From NCBI GenBank assembly GCA_008711295.1, contig VUYV01000154.1:2173319-2237318 (forward strand): a stretch of DNA of 64,000 nt, in the 5' to 3' direction. Origin of the DNA: Anarhynchus alexandrinus (taxonomy: Eukaryota > Chordata > Aves > Charadriiformes > Charadriidae). The notes under the pieces are model-generated. The model made no database searches and had not been told where the DNA came from. It was given only the letters and a program-made list of their open reading frames with translations. The translations under genes and the position numbers were made by a program. This document shows positions 1-15,289 of this stretch, piece by piece (the first letter of the stretch is position 1; each line of letters opens with the position of its first letter).

Positions 1-3000
1 CCTTCTAGTTATCTAGGTTGAGGTTATTTCCCTTTTATTTGTATGAACCTTTTCTGTTATTTCTGTTATGCATTTTACGTATTATAAACCCCTCTTCCTC
101 GCACTCTGAGAGGAAAGCAACGTGCCTCTCTGAGAAAAACTCTGAGAAAAAGCAACCTGTTAGAAAACATGGCAAAAGTCAAGATCTCTGCAGCCAGTAT
201 TAGTAACAGAGAATAAAGGTTTCATCAAAAGTCCCTGTCATCTGATTGTTGTTCCACGTTTCAACAAAACACGTGTAATATTACCGCTGACTGCAGCCAC
301 AACATGTCACGGCAGTGTCTGGGAGTGGAGCACATGTACCAACACTTGAGATACCAACCCAGACAGATACTCAGGAATATAAAGAACAGAGAAGGAGAAA
401 AAAAGGGGGTTTTTTAGCTGCACTGCACTGTATGGATCAGTACAGTTCACCACCAGAAACCTGTTTGAATTTCAGAAAACAAACACTTGTTTAAACAATT
501 TCCTTCCATTAGAATTCAGTCAGTGCCTTCTTCATTCAGACTCTTCCAAGATGGTTATTTATTCTTCACCCAAAAATATTTTAGTTTCATCAGAGTGAAC
601 TGTAGCATGCTCCAGCCAGCAATAACTTGAGTTTGCACAGTAAAATGTTGCAGCCTCTGTAATGCCAATAAACAGTGACTTTAACAAATGCACGTTCCCT
701 TTTCTAAGTGGGTTTGCTTGTGGTACAGCAAGAATTGTATGCAGGCTGAGGGCCGTAGCCGTTGTTTGTATGAATATCATGCACAGCTGGGTTTGCATAT
801 TTGATACCATCCTGTCTGACTCCAAGGAGGTAAATGAAATTAAGCTCTCAGAAGGGAAGTAATTAGACCATGAAACAATGGCAAAGATAAGGCACTATGG
901 GAGAAAATGTCCTTGGATAAACAGGGAGTGGAGGGAGCTCTTAGTGGAGAAATACAGGTTTCATTAGCTCTCAACAGATTAGCAAAGCTGAAACGAGAAC
1001 CAAAGGGGCTGCTATAGATTTATTGATCCAGGCTTTGGAGAGACAAGGGACAGGTTGGTCAGGGAGCAGTGTTGTCAAGAAACGTCCAGCAAAGAGAGGT
1101 GCTGGGAGGAAGGTCTGTAAGATTGGTTAGGTCCAGGCTTTCGCCGTTCCTCTTTCTTACCACGGATCTGTTGGGAAATGAATAGTGAGTTGGTTTAAAG
1201 AAATTGTTTCCTATAGTCAGTGGCCACAGAAAAAAGACTGAGAGGTGCCAAAAGTAGAGGGACCATCTGTGTGAAGGTGCCTGGAAAACGAAGAGTCTGC
1301 ACATTAGAATTGTGGGGCAAGAGGTTTTGGCCAAGAGCCTTCAACCCAGCGAGAGGTGGGAGAGGTGAAAGAAGTGCTTGGCTAAGTGCACTGCCTGTTG
1401 ACATGAATTTATTTCTTCTAAAATTGAACAAATTCCCAGCCCTGAAGTCTGCTTTTGTAGTGACTGAGACAAGAGATTTTTTTATTATTATTCTGCCTGA
1501 CCTTTAGTTAAGCAAATAATAAATGCTACCACGAGGAAATACTGCCTCACTTTCTTTTTAAATTATTTAATAGCATAACTTGTTTGTTTGGAGAATCAGG
1601 GTCTAAATCTCTTCCTACTAACATCAGTTTTACATTTGTTTATTTATTTTTTTTTTTACTTCAACAAGATTGTTTCTGAATTAAAAATCTGACTGGATGT
1701 AATCAACTATTAGCATGAGCAGCTTGCAAACAGTGCCAGTGGGATGCAGAAGGTTTTTTTATGTGGATCAGCCAGAGCATCTGGAAACTCACGACTGTGA
1801 GAAGCAAAGGCATATTTGCTGTACAAATACCTGAAAGTAGCTTTTGTACCATCTTATCGGGTTCACATGAGCCATGGATCCCTAAAGAGATGGATATTGC
1901 TTTGTTTTCCATTGGATAAAAGATGGCATTGGGGTTGGCACTGTGCATGGGAGGGATCCTCTTTATTAAACAGCGTATTTAATAATACTGAATCCTTAGA
2001 AGTTGTTTTCAGTTTAAAATATTTCTTAGTGTTAAAAAATGAATCGATATTGTAAAATGTGTAACAGCCCTACTTTAAAGGGCAATCACCTGGAAATTGT
2101 GGGTCTCTGTGTTAGAAATCCGTGAGCATTTGAATGAAAAAAAATAATCAGACTGTAGGTGAGATTTCTGGAGATAGCTGGAATGGATGGTCATGCTGAG
2201 GGACAGGGAGGTGGGCACTCCTGCGTCGACTCTGGACCGTGATTTGAAGCTCAGTAAAGAAAACAGCCTTTTGATTTCAGCTGTTGGCCCCACTCCCTGC
2301 TATGGATGGACGCTTCCTCCACAACACCACTCAGCCTGTTTATAAAATGATGAAAAGTAAATCCTTTTTGAAATGGAGGATTAATGTCGTGAAGGGGCTG
2401 CAGTGAGCAGAGAGGGTGTACACACATCTGTCCTCTTGCTTTATACTGCAAACCGTCACCACGATGTCCGAGTAATGCATCATCTCGATTAGAAATTGCC
2501 AGGTCTCTGGCAAACTTAATGGAGGTGTTAATCACTTTGCTTTTGGGGTTATAAAATACAGTCCATAGACATACCTGCTTGATTTTTGGTAGCTAATTTT
2601 AGATTTCTATGTTTGAAAGTTCTTTTTAATATTTTTTGTGGGTGACCTGGGTAAGCAAGAAAGCAAGGAGACATTTTAGTCTGGAAGAGGTTAGCGGCGT
2701 TTGCCAGAGAATCATGTTCTAGCTTTTTCTAACCACCTTTAGGAATGCTTTTCATAGTTAATGTCCTCAGCAGACACGTACATGGGCGAACTCTGGGACT
2801 AGGAAGCATCTTATGCTGGTGGATTCATTCCGGGAGGCAGCTGACAGTTATTTTCAGAAGGCAAACTCCTTCCTTGGGGTTTCTGCAAAGGAGGGGAAGT
2901 TTTCAAAAGGAGCTGTGCTCGCAGTCTGCTGAGTCATCATATCCTCAGGCTGTTCTGCTTAGGCCCTGTTCCCATCTGGCATATCCCTCTCAATGGGTGC

Positions 3001-3939
3001 TGAGAGAGGTCTCAGTTCATTTCCAGGCCTGCACTTCCCTCCCTTGGAGAACTTTTCCACTTTCAAGGGCCATTTCTACTTTAATCAACTGAAAGTTGAG
3101 TTCCTTTGGACCATTAGACATCTGTGTTCTTCCTCCCAAGAGGACTGTTATTCTGGCAAAAAAGAGATGGAGGTTGTTTATCTGCAGAGCTCTTTGGCCA
3201 AGTCCCACCTTCAAACTGTAGCATTGTTATTTGGAAGGAAAAGGAAACCCTGAGAGCCAGGGTAGGATGCAGATTGCCTTAATGTGGTCCAAGGCCTGAG
3301 GAAATGATCCACAGAGAGAGCTGGGAGCCTGAGAGCAGCCCTCCAGAAAGTCAAAATGTTGGAAGGAGATTGCCTAGAAGTGGGCAAAGGCAGTCCCTGA
3401 GCTCTTGTCCTTCTTTAGGGCTTGGAGACATACCTCTGGGTCGTACATTAGCTGCCTCTGTTCATCCTGGAGCCAGACCTTTCTGGAGGTGGGTATCCAG
3501 TTAAGAGGGGCTCACTGCTTGTGGCTGTGCACTCCCTTCCTGGTGGGAATGTGTGGCCAGGTGATGAGACACCTGGCAGCTCACAAGTCCCATCTCCTGG
3601 GTGGCTTTGCAGCCTGCCACCAGGATTATGAAGCTCCTAGATTTTAGTCTTTTCACCCCCTCCTAATGAAAGTGGCACTGGTAGTGCAGGATTCAAGGGT
3701 CAGAAGAAGACCACACCATAGTGTGATTACCTAGTTGGGACTTGGAGCTGGGAGATCTCTGGTCTGCTCTGCTCCATGGCTATGTACTCCACCTTATAGA
3801 CATTGGATTAGCATCAGAAAGATTCCTGATAGCCAAAAGCTGTTCAAATATGGTACAAAAAGAGTTCATGTCACAAGGGAACATGTGGTATGAGAGACAA
3901 ATGCAGGCAGATGAAAGAGCACAAGGAATCAGGAAGATT

Positions 3940-4016
3940 GATAGAATCATAGCATCGTTTGGGTTGGAGGGGATCTTTAAGATCATCTAGTCCAAGCCCA
4001 CTGCCATGGGTAGGCA
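3940..4016 (-). mobile_element. CR1 LINE, 3' end fragment, antisense
   Basis: The + strand opens with ATAGAATCATAG and continues with GGGTTGGA, GATCATCTAGTCCAA and CTGCCATGGG. This is the reverse complement of the avian CR1 3' untranslated end. It is strongly 5'-truncated, as most CR1 copies are. It diverges from consensus at several bases, suggesting moderate age. The far boundary is approximate. Confidence 0.85.
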
Positions 4017-7000
4017 CACACAGGTTTTTAGGAGCCTGGAAGAGTTGTGAGGAGGACTGCAGTGATGGTCACCCTGAAGGTAAGGAGCAGCTCCAAAATG
4101 TGTGGGCATCCAGTGAGTGTAACAGGCAGCATAAAGGTACTTGTTTTAAAATCTGGTTCTTTTCTTGATGGGCATCACCACCTTGTTGGAGGTGAGAACT
4201 GAGCGTTCAGTGATGTGGTAAGATGTGGCTAGGCTAAGAAGGTTCTTAAAGATGGAGATAAATGTGTGGAGATAAATGATAGCATAAGAGCCAATGGATA
4301 ATGCATAGAAGTACACACCTGAAAACAAGGATTAGGAAATGTGCTTTGCTACAGTGTAAGTGAATGAAAAAGGCCAGAGAGAAGGACATTGCAGTAACTG
4401 AAACGTGCATGTTTGGGACTCTTCCCTTTCTCTTATTCCTGACTGCTCCCCTGAGCAGGGTCTCACAGACAGCACAAATCGAAGCACGAGCCTTTGGAAG
4501 CTGTATGTCACCCGCTGTCATGACACGGCACGGCTGGCACAAATAGCAGCTGCAGAGATGACTTGTGTATGCGAGACAGCCTGCCACGGAGAACAGAGCT
4601 TTCCACCTTCAGGTGGGCTTCTGACAAAGAGTAAATGGATGGGGAGGAGGCAGCTGAAACCAGAGGAGGAAATAAGACATAAAAACAAAACCAAAAATGC
4701 AAATAGACCAGGAGGCACTGAGTAACAATTAGACTGGTGTGAGATTAATTTTAAGTGTTTTAACCATTCACGCTGAGTGATTAAGTGCTGTGAGATTTGA
4801 CAACTCTGATTATCTACTCAGAAGTGTATTTATGCATGTCAAAAGCAAAATGACATGTTAGAAACAGAGCCTCACCTTCCCCACCTCTGTCTGGTATGGA
4901 GTTTGTAAAGCATAATTCAACAGTCTGTATTAATCAGAATGATAACAGTGAATTGTGTCTGAATTAAAGACATTCATGATTGATGCAATATTAATTGCTC
5001 AGTAGATTTTGTACATGGGATTATGACTATGTGACTTTACCGGTATTATAGACCTGGTTTCAGGTCGCTGAAACCTGTCTACCCCTTGGACAGTCTGCTT
5101 CTGTCTTGGCTTGTACATTATGGTGTCATCAGTACCAGCCCAGAGGTACCACACCAGCATGGTGTGGACCAGCTCAAGTGTGAATAAGGACACAAGGTTT
5201 GGTTATCCTATCATCTAACTTTAGATACCTACAAGTGTGTGTCCTTGGAGTGAGAACTGTCATTCTTCTGCCCATTCCAACCAACCGGTTCCTCTCAGTT
5301 CTGTATTTCAGAAAGATATATAAGGTGACAGAGACACATTCCTTGGTGTCTGGTATCTCTGGAGGTTTCTGGATGGTTTCTTGACTACTGTTCGTGCCTC
5401 TCGATGTGCCAGTTAGTTGGCATGAAGTTACACATCGAAGTCCAAATGTAGATTCATGATTTTTTTTTTCCTAAATATTTCCAAAGTATTTTTTCATAAT
5501 GTTTGCTGGTAGCTTGTGCCAGCCTGAAGCCTAAGCATGTTTCCATGCTAACTCCGGCTCCCTTTGAAATGCTCATAGCTTCTTAAACAAATTCCGCTGG
5601 CTTTGCAAGCTTTCATTTTTGGTCCCAGCTCAAAGGTGGATTTTTTTAAAAGTGTGAGAACAGTGTTTCCAGTCACACTTCAGAGCTATGTGAGTGGGGA
5701 GAAATGTACTTTTTTCCATATGCTCGGTTTGAAGGTCGTGATTTCATAATGAAAAATGGTTGAAGTTAGGAGGTTAATGGAAACTCAGAGCTGAAGCATT
5801 AACTCAGCAGGTAGCTTCCTCTCTTTTACGGTCCTATTGAGAACACACAAATGTCCTCCTGACTGGAGGAAATAATTATTTGCATCAAATATGTTGTTAT
5901 TTTAAAATCCCACCAGAACACAGAGTGACATGGTAATGCAGTAATATACAAGTTGAAGTATAATTAGGTGGATATAGCAATAAAACAGTGCAAAAAGACT
6001 AGGATAGGATGCCTGTCAGGATGCAACTCCAATGCAATTCAGAGTTAAACTTGAAGGGGCATTGCACAGGAGAGTGCGAAACGTGAGAGGACACATAATT
6101 GATATGGACCTGTGCAATTCTAGCTTTTAAGCTTAGGCACAAATTAGGAATTGTATAGGAACATCTGTGCCTGTATTTGTGTTGCATTTGGAATTGAGAT
6201 GTTCTGTAAATTTTATTCCAAATCCAGCTCTTGAGAGATCACCAGATCACAGATGATAAACCCCGTGAGAATGTGTACATTCATCTAGAAGTGAACTTCT
6301 AACCTCAAGTTTGTGATGCTAATCACATCACCGATTACTTTCCCAGCAGTTTTTACTTATTGTGCTCAGCATCTATGAAGCGCTAATATATTTGCAATTT
6401 GTGGCAAGACATTGAATTTATTGAAGCCACATAAAGCTGAGGTAATGATAAAAAAGAGGTTGGTTTGATGACTGTTCCATGAAGTGTTGTAAACGAATTC
6501 ATTGTCCCAATTAAGAATACAATAGGCAGGAGTGAATACTATAAAATCACACTCCTTGCTTTGTAGCTCCTTTTTTCTTGTGGGAGATGCCAAGAGTTGA
6601 GTAGCCTCAACGGCTGGGCTGGAGAACGCCTTCTTCCCAAACACATGCTCCACCCAGCTCAAAATTGATGCGCCCCTTGTGAAGCAAGATTTGTTGTATT
6701 AGGGGTCCCCCAGCATCATCCTGGCAAGCTCTGTTGGCAGATGCTCTTTAAAAAGGGTACAGTTTAAATGTATTAATTCAGTAGTATTTGTGGTGAGCAA
6801 CACAGCTTTTAGCACAGCAGAGGAGAGGGCGATGTTACCAAAATGCCCTGTGTCCATCAGCTCAAAGGCTGCATTTAGTACCATTTATTTTAGACTTCAT
6901 CTAATAGCTACCTTTCATTCTAAATACCTTGAATTAATTAGATGTATTGCTTAGGAAAAAATGAGTCACTGTGTGTGACTTGTATGTGTGACTTGGCTGC

Positions 7001-8149
7001 ATAAAATATTAGAAATCTATAGCACTGTAGTTTGTAAGCCAGTTGGTTAGAAAACATTCTCTTGAATGCCATGAAACAACCCATTTTTTTGTACTGATTT
7101 CTTCTTAGTTGACTGAACAAAACCAAGAAATTGAAAAAGATAGATCTGCTATCATTGCCATTTGAAATACATTTACAAGATCTTATTTTCGAACTATTTT
7201 CATTCCTGTTTCTGCTTCATCATGACATGCAAAAAGTCAATAGGCAGTGGTAAAACCTAAAATAATGGAAAAATAACCCACGTCATTGCTATATTGCTCT
7301 TTAGCCCTCCTGTTTCTACAGTTAGACATGCATTTAATTTACGTGAAGGATTTGTTGTCTTTTAACATTAATTGCTGCTTATGATATTAATATTCTGCTT
7401 GTTACTGTCTGTAGTATTGGCATTGTTAACCTCCATGCTCTGGAGCAGGACAGTGCTGCAGCGACACATTTAAAAACCATAAATTCCATCTGCAGTGGAT
7501 GTTAGGGGTTTAAAACTATGGAAAGATTCCAGGCTTCCAGCTCTTTAGTGCCTATATCACCTTTAGAAATCATCTGGAGATATATTCTTAAGATATTTAG
7601 CTATCTGAAGATACCCTGGAGGATGTTTGAAAGTGCTTTGATGCTTAGTTACTGTAGGAGGTTTCTTGCATCGTAAGGTACCTAATAATCTTTAGAAGTC
7701 TGGTCCTTGACTACTAAGTGGGTTTTTTTTTTTAAATTTTACTTCCATGCGATGGGAAAAGAGGGAACTGCAATTTAAAGTACTCTTTGCTGGGCAGGTG
7801 ACTGCAAGTATAGTATATAGGCTTCTGGTTTAAATTCCTGTTACCTCCCCAAAGGCACTTTGGGGACATCTGTGAATCCAGGTTTCTCTCTCCTAAAAAT
7901 AGAAACTTATACATAGGGTCCCTGTGCACCACAGTAACACAAGTAACAAGAATAAATGAACTTCAACACTATTTAATTTTTAATTAGACCCTCTTTATCA
8001 TATCCTTTGTAAAACTGGGGAGATTAACTTTCTCAGACCTATTCTCACCTGGTTAAAAACCAATTAACTGTTATACACAAGCCAAATGCATCCTTATTAG
8101 CAAGGGTTTCTGCTAATTATATTGTTCTGGTTAAGTGACTTTTCTGCCA

Positions 8150-8270
8150 CTTGGTGTGTCAAGTTCAGGTCTACTTTGGACTCTACAGGGATGCTGCCAG
8201 GATTTGAACCCAGCCAAGTGGGACCCCCAGCGGTCTTGCCTGATTACAGGTTTCACGATCTGGCCCAGCT
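8150..8270 (-). repeat. Possible MIR-like SINE relic, antisense
   Basis: Read on the minus strand, the segment contains GGTTCAAATCC, a good match to the RNA polymerase III B box of tRNA-derived SINEs, followed by CTGGCAGC. The surroundings match MIR only loosely. This could be a chance B-box match, so treat it as tentative. Confidence 0.3.
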
Positions 8271-9744
8271 GAATTATGCCACGATTAATTTTGCCCATCA
8301 CTGGGAGTTTTCCTTCTCTTCCAACCCTCAGCTTCTTTCCTGGAGACCACGTGCAAAGCAAGCCCAATAGCAGTGGAAGTAGCAGGCATATTTTTGTCTC
8401 CAGTATCTGGGAAGACTCAAAATAAAACAAGCTTGAATATCAGTAGCCTTCACTTAAGTTTGAAAATGGCAGGTTCGGTTATGGAGGACTGAAGCCGTAT
8501 TTTCCTCTGTCATTACCAGCCGTGCAGAGGAGTGGCTCCAGGACATTCAGTAGTCCTATTGCTTTCACACAGGTGTCAGAAGTGAATCTGTCTTTGAGTT
8601 TGGCTTTCTCTACACTGTGATTGAGGACAGTAACTCATAATGAACACAGATCGTCCTCCGAGATCAATCCCCCACCGTGCAGAGCTTTCCCACTTACTCT
8701 CTTATGGTATAGGGTGTATATGACTCACCCGAGGGCTATTGGCACTTCCCACAGGCAACTGGGGGAGCAGTCTTCTGTGTAGGAGTGTCCTAATACAGTG
8801 ATGATGAAATGTGGAAACCTGCCTAGCCTCTTACTTATCCTTCTGTCTTTCTCAATAAATAAAATAAATTGGCTTCCCAGTAGCTTGATGGGAAGGAGGG
8901 GTTTTTCTGGCAGGTTGCTGCTGCTGAGTTTGTCATGCGGCTCATCCCTGCAGACCGAGCGTTTGAGTCAGACCGCTGCCAAGATGCCAGCTAAGGATTG
9001 CCCGGGAGCCCTGAGAGAGCTGTGCTCCAGCATCCTGGTCTGTTGGCTTCCCTGGTCCCTGGGTGCGTGGCCCTGGGGCCAGCCAGGTGGGCAGGGTGTA
9101 GGCAAGCACAGCTGGTGCACAGTGGTCCTAGTGATACAGATATCTCAAGACTTGATCAAGACTCAAAACCACACATGCTAGGAGAGGCAAAGGGATTATT
9201 ATTATACCCCCTGCACCCACAGGATCTCCCACCACTTTTGGAGAGCATTTGTGTTCCTCACTGTAGGAGACAACTGCATTTGGGCAAATCTGACAGTGTT
9301 GGCCTCTAGCATGTCACTGAGGAACTGTAATGGGCTTTAATTATTGCACGCACGCTCAAGCTGACAGGACCCAGTCAAGGCTTGTGATTTTCTATGCTGC
9401 CCGGCAACAATACATGGTAGCCCGATCTGCGGAGCTGAGCATGAGAAGGACTCATCAAGTTCATTGCGAAGCAAAAAGTTTATGCTCAGGTTGTCATTTG
9501 TGCTTGGTTGCCCATTTGCTTTTCTGCTTCTCTTGTGGAGAAAATGCAGTTTTGAGACATAAGCCTCTTTGGATATGACTGTAGAGCATAGCCCTTCTTC
9601 ACGCTGTGAGCCAAAGTGTCATTTTGGTTACATCCCTATCCTCTGAGTACATAAATGGTCTCCACCTTTGTACTGTTACTTGTCCTTATCATCAAAAATA
9701 CGGGTCCACCTGACCCACATGTGCTAGATATTAGGGTAACCCAA

Positions 9745-9850
9745 TAGCTAAAGATCCTGTAGAAGCCACAGCTGGGAGTCCCAGCTCTGTCACATCTCCT
9801 GGGTGATAGCTACATTTATTTCCCATATGGTGGAATGAAATACTTAGTTT
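9745..9850 (+). repeat. Possible MIR-like SINE relic
   Basis: The order GGGAGTCCCAGCTCTGTCAC, then a GGGTGATAGCT-like stretch, then ATGGTGGAATGAAA resembles the central core of MIR (a CAGCTCTGCCAC-type core, then GTGTGACC, then AAAATGGGAATAA). The match is degraded and no B box is preserved. Tentative. Confidence 0.33.
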
Positions 9851-12800
9851 TGTTACATCTTTCAGTCCTGTGCTTGTCCAAATAGCCAGTTATCCATGTT
9901 TTTATGTAACTTACCTATACAGGTGCGTGGGTGGTATAACATTCTCCCTTCATTAGTATGTATTCAAACCAACAAAGGAGATAATAGTAGACAACAACAT
10001 CCCCGTGTCTGTGTCAAATGGATATTTCACGGCTGGCAGAGCTTTCTTTTCAGAAGTGTAGTATCTGCTGCCGTGTTTCGGATATGACTGAATGTATGTG
10101 TACATACTGCACTCAGCTGAGAACCAGGAGGCTAAGAAAAGAGCATCATACCACTTACCAGCTCTTCATTCACTGTAAACTAATAAGAGCTTCTCGTTTT
10201 GTGAGACAAGGTACAGGGATAGCTGTTCTGCCTGCAGCCAGATCACCCTTCCAAGAGTGTCAGCCTTCCACTTTAAGTCAATGTTTGTCAAGGGTTTTGC
10301 AAATAGAGCCTCCTTTCATGTTCATCTGTTGTTTCATGAAACCCCTTCAGACCAACCCACCTCAGCTCAGGAGCTGCTCACCACCTTTAATTGCACGTAG
10401 CTCCTCGTGTGTCCCAGGCAAGGGAGTGGGAATCGGCTATAATTACTGGCTGCACATGTAAATCCACACTCCTCCACACTGGGAAAACAGGGCTGCTGCC
10501 AACAACTAAAAGATGGTTCACTGTTTTTGGCTGAGATAAATCCTTGCAGCCACTACTTTTATCTTTTTCACCTTTAATGATTAATTCATCATTAATATTT
10601 GTTTTGATGTGTTTCAAATTAAACAGTCTGGAGGTTTTTGCTCAAGCTTTCCAAGCCTTTTTGAACGCTGCCAGTTGGGATCCACTGCTTGGAAACCGTC
10701 GTTCTGATGGCTCGGCCTGCTTCTCGTGGAGATCAGGGATACTCCTGAAATCGGGGATGGTGCTAAAATGGGGATATTCCTGTTGCCTTAAATGGGCTGC
10801 AGGTCCTACTGTAGGAATCCAGGGATTTCAGAAGGTTATTTGGTCCTAGTCTTCCTGCTGGAGCTGTTATTGTAATAGAAGACCCAGAACTTGAATTTCT
10901 TGTTCTGTAAAGGCTACTGAGCAGCCTTCACATGAAAATACTTGAGAAAAGTGGATGCAAGGTCAGCACCTAGCTCCAGGTGTGCAATCTAGGAATCCCT
11001 CATTTTTATTCTCAAAGTGCCTGTATTCATTTGTTATGTTTCTGTGGGATGATGAAGTTCCACCAGTGCCTAGTGAAAACCCATGCATCTGTGCCGGAGA
11101 TGTTCTGCCTTTGTCTGAGCTCTGTTGTGATCTGGATAAGAGTCAGAACAGGGCATAACCCTAGCCTGTGTCCTGGGGAGGCAACAAGCCTGTGGGATCA
11201 CTCATTGCATGCTTAATGGACCCAGCGGCATGCCCAGCACAACAGCTGGAGTCCGCTATTGTTTCAGAAACGGTCGGGATGCTGCCTCCAGCATCCCTTT
11301 TCCGCCATGCCTGATGGCTAGAAAGTACCTCCAGGAGGAAAATGCATGCGCTCTGGGTCTGTGGAGGTTCATACATCTCTCTTCTCTTCCCAGGAGGGAA
11401 CCAAGATGTGCAAACAGTCCCCCCTTCTTCAAGCTGCACTGCTGTGCAGAGTGGTGCAGGAAGGCATGCCACCATGCAGACTGCAGATGCCCCTGGCAGT
11501 GAAGGAGCCAGACCAGTCTCTGCTCACAGGATCTGGAGAAATTAGAAATTAAGAGAAGGATTACACTGCTAGGGAGTATTACCTGAGGTAGGGTATGGAT
11601 CAGAAATTACAAGGTGTATGTGGGTAGGTTTTGTCACGGCCAGTTAGTCTTACATCTGCTTAGCTACACAGTTGAGGTTTCCGGCTGTGGAATGTCTCCA
11701 ACTTGACATTATCACCGTGAAATCTCATGAGAATATTTTATGAACATGGTACGTACATGATACATGGCATTTGTGATAAAAGACATGCAGTGCTGGGGAA
11801 GAAAAGCCGTTGTAGTTGTTGTTAAGACTTCTGGGTCTTCACCTTTGAGTAACAGGAGATCACAGAGGTGATGGGTAGGATCTGAAAGATGAAATGGAGA
11901 GTGGTCAAGTTGTATAAGCATGAGGCAAGGTCTCCTGACACTTCCCCATCCTTTCTCCTCTTTGCAGTGGGTTATACCATATACCATATATGTAAGCCCC
12001 AGAGGAGGCAGCTGCGTTGATAGCACAGTCACTCAGCATCCTGCTGGGACACTGGATCAGGACAAATCCCATCCTGGCTCATTTCTTTGCATATAGAAAA
12101 TTACACGCCAAATTGAAGTGTTAAATCCTGAAATAACTAAACTGGCAAAAAATATTAATTTTAAAATCATCACCACCTTCTAAGGCGAACTGAAGCAGGT
12201 CTTTTGGTGGGCATCTGTCTCTCTCCCAAATTTTGGCTGTCCCTGCTTCCTTCGAACGCCTGCTCTGAGCCACTTGCCGCTTGCTACCAGCATTGGAGCT
12301 TTTTATCACAGTCTCCTCTTCAGTCACAGCTGAGGGAAGGTGTATGAAGTGATTCATCCCTCCACGCTTGTCTGTGTCCCCCATCTTCTAGGGCATCCAG
12401 GGTCTTTCTCTTCTAGCTGGTTTTCCAAAGTGGATAGGACTGTATGATGATGTTTCCTACCCACTCCAATTAACCTGACAGAAGCATAGAGATCTTAAAG
12501 ATACTAGTAAAGACACTAATTTCCTTCATGTGTTGTGAGCAGTCTGTGGTTTGGAGACCACACGTGACCCCAAAGTTCAACTCCTTGGCCTTCCAGCCGC
12601 AGAGATTTAGCTAATCTGGCCAGACAATCAACATATGGGCACTGAACCATCTGGCTTTGAGCTAGAATTAGCTCTCCCTTGCCCAGTTGTTAGAGCAAGC
12701 AAGGGGAGATGGGCAATGTGGGTGGGAACAAAAGGTATCGTGGTGGTAGGAGATCAGAGGAGGTCAAAAAACACCGTCTGGCTGTGAGACACAGCACCAT

Positions 12801-15252
12801 TTCTATCTTTCTGCTCATAAATACGAGTTCTTTTTCATTTTTAATGCAAGGGAATATTCAATACTGAATCCAGTAAACCTCCTCCAGCTCTTTGCAATAA
12901 GTAAATTAAGGATATCACTTCAAAAAACCCAGCAATCTAAATGCAGTAAGAGAGAAAAAGCAGATGTTTTGGCTTTGTAAGCTCTGTAGATCCACCTTTG
13001 CTAAGAACAACTGACATCTGCCTGGTTTTGTTCACATCTGCTCTGTGTCTAGTTGAGGTTTCGCTAACTTCCACATTATTTGCATGTGTGTTTGTGAGTG
13101 AAAGAGAGGGAGGCTGCTGATCTGAGATGGTGGAGACCAAAGCCCTTTCTGTAGCTGCAGAAGCCGTCACCACTGCAGTACCACGTACTTCTTGTCTGCT
13201 GGGGGGAGGAACATAGCACGGGATAGGAAATAGTAGAAATTAATCTCGGTGCCATTAAACCTTCCACCTTTCTTCTAAGCCTGTCTCCAAAGATATCCAT
13301 TTCAGGGAAGGGTGGTTGACTTGGTGATCTGAGTCTGGTAGCCTTTTATTTACCATGGGCTGCCAAACCCTCGGATGATACTAATCCAAGAGTACTATCC
13401 CCATGTTGGCATGAATGTTTTTAAATTTATGATCTTCACTAGAACTTCACTTTTGTGCGCAAAAGAAAAAAAAAATCAACCAACTCCCTTCTTTTCCCTC
13501 TGCAAACCTTACTTCATGCAGACCAAATCTATGCAGTTCCCGCTTGCTTCTTGTGAACTACTTGGGACCACCTCTCCTGGCTGCTTGGAGTCATCGCACA
13601 GTGCTGTCAGTAGACTATTTGCTGACTATGCAGTGGTGGTATAAAAGGCATTCCTGTTGCGTGTTCTGAAATCATCAAGGAGACAAAAGGTTTTAATCTG
13701 AGGTATAAAATACCACAAAATAGTTTGTGCCCTGTTTGAGGGGGAAAGGTCTGCTCTGAAGTCACCTTTTACAAGATACCAGAGAGTTGATGGATGAGAA
13801 AGACCTGATAAATACCAATTGGGGGAGGAGGGGGCAGAGCTTGAACTGGAGCTTACATTTCTTCTTTTAACACCAGAAAGTCCACTTGGGAGGGGAACCT
13901 GGACGATGGGAGAAGTGTCACGCTGAACTCTGCTCACACAAATGTCAATGAAGATATATGGGGAGTATCCATCTGTAAAATATCCATCCTGGAGGATGTT
14001 TGGGCGCTACAGGATAAGAAAGGGAGGGGATAGAGTTAGAGATATGGTACCTCACATCATACACATCCTGTTGATTTTCAAAGGTCCAAATTATAAAAAG
14101 CCTTGCATCAAGGTAAGGCACTGCAAGTCCCGTGGACAGCATCAGTATTTAAAGGCTTTTCCAGACCGGGAGTGGTGGGCAGAGGTCTGCTGCAGTCAGC
14201 CAGCCATTTCCAGGACAGCCATCAGTTTCCTTCCCTGTACCAGCCCTTGCCATCTCATCTCATTTACCCCATTCCCCTCTTAGCAAATTTGTCACGTTTT
14301 CCCCTTGGGAGCAGGCTGGTTTGTTCCCATGAGTTCTCACACCGTTATGAACCACCCTGAAGATTTTTTGGTAGTTTTCTTTCATGCGGAAAGCAATCTG
14401 ACAGGATTGCTCTGTGTGAATATGTGTGAGGCTATCCTAATATCTTAAAATTATTGACTCGTTTCCACTGAATAAGACAGCTGAGCAGAGGTAAGTTTCT
14501 AGGGTCCTCCAGAGCAGAAGCTGTGATTTAAATGCTTCCCTTGGCCAACCAGTGAATTCATCAAGCCCAGTAACCCCTGTGCTGCTGGCAAAACTCTCTG
14601 TACATGGAAATAATGGAACATTTATTCGCAAAGACATTTGGTTACTCAAAGCCACAAATCCTTACAGACTCAGGCTTTGTTGGTTCTGGCTTTCACAAAA
14701 TTATTTGTGCTTTCTTGTGGCATTTTATCCGTGACACGTGCTGTTCATGGAGGTGCAGCATTAAATGTCACGTCTTGCAAATATAACACTCTGACTCGGA
14801 AAGAGTTGTTGCGGAGGGAACATGCCCTGCTTAAAAGGCTCTTGTGTTTGCCCAGGGTTTTTGCATGGCATTCTTCTAACTGATCCTAGTTTTCAGTGTT
14901 AAATATGATAGATGTTAATATAAGTGATTCAATCATATTTTATAGCGTGCTTTCGCGGCTGGGATATTTAACATGCTCTCCTGGCAGCTTGGCAGCCAAA
15001 GCAACAGCAAAATCTGTGTCCTCTGCTTTTATCAGCGCAGAGTGCTACCCTTCTAATTAACGATCCGTGGCAATAAGCAACCAGTTTTCTTTCAGCTCTT
15101 TGGCCTCTGGGATAGTCAGGAGCCAGCAGAGACGTACAGGAAGCTCAGCCATTAAAGGATTTGGTTTCTCTTGTTGTACATCAACTTCCATATTTTAATC
15201 CTTTGCTTCTTAAAAGCAATCTCCAGCCAAAGCCCATGGGATATATTGATTT

Positions 15253-15289
15253 TCTTTTTTTTTTTTTTTTNNNNNNNNNNTTTTTTTTT
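15253..15289. repeat. Poly-T tract containing a 10-N assembly gap
   Basis: A T-run is interrupted by ten Ns at 15271-15280 and continues as T. The true length of the tract and anything lost in the gap are unknown. The poly-T could be a simple homopolymer or the tail of an antisense retroposed copy. The following ~200 bases do not match any transcript or repeat I recognise. Confidence 0.9.
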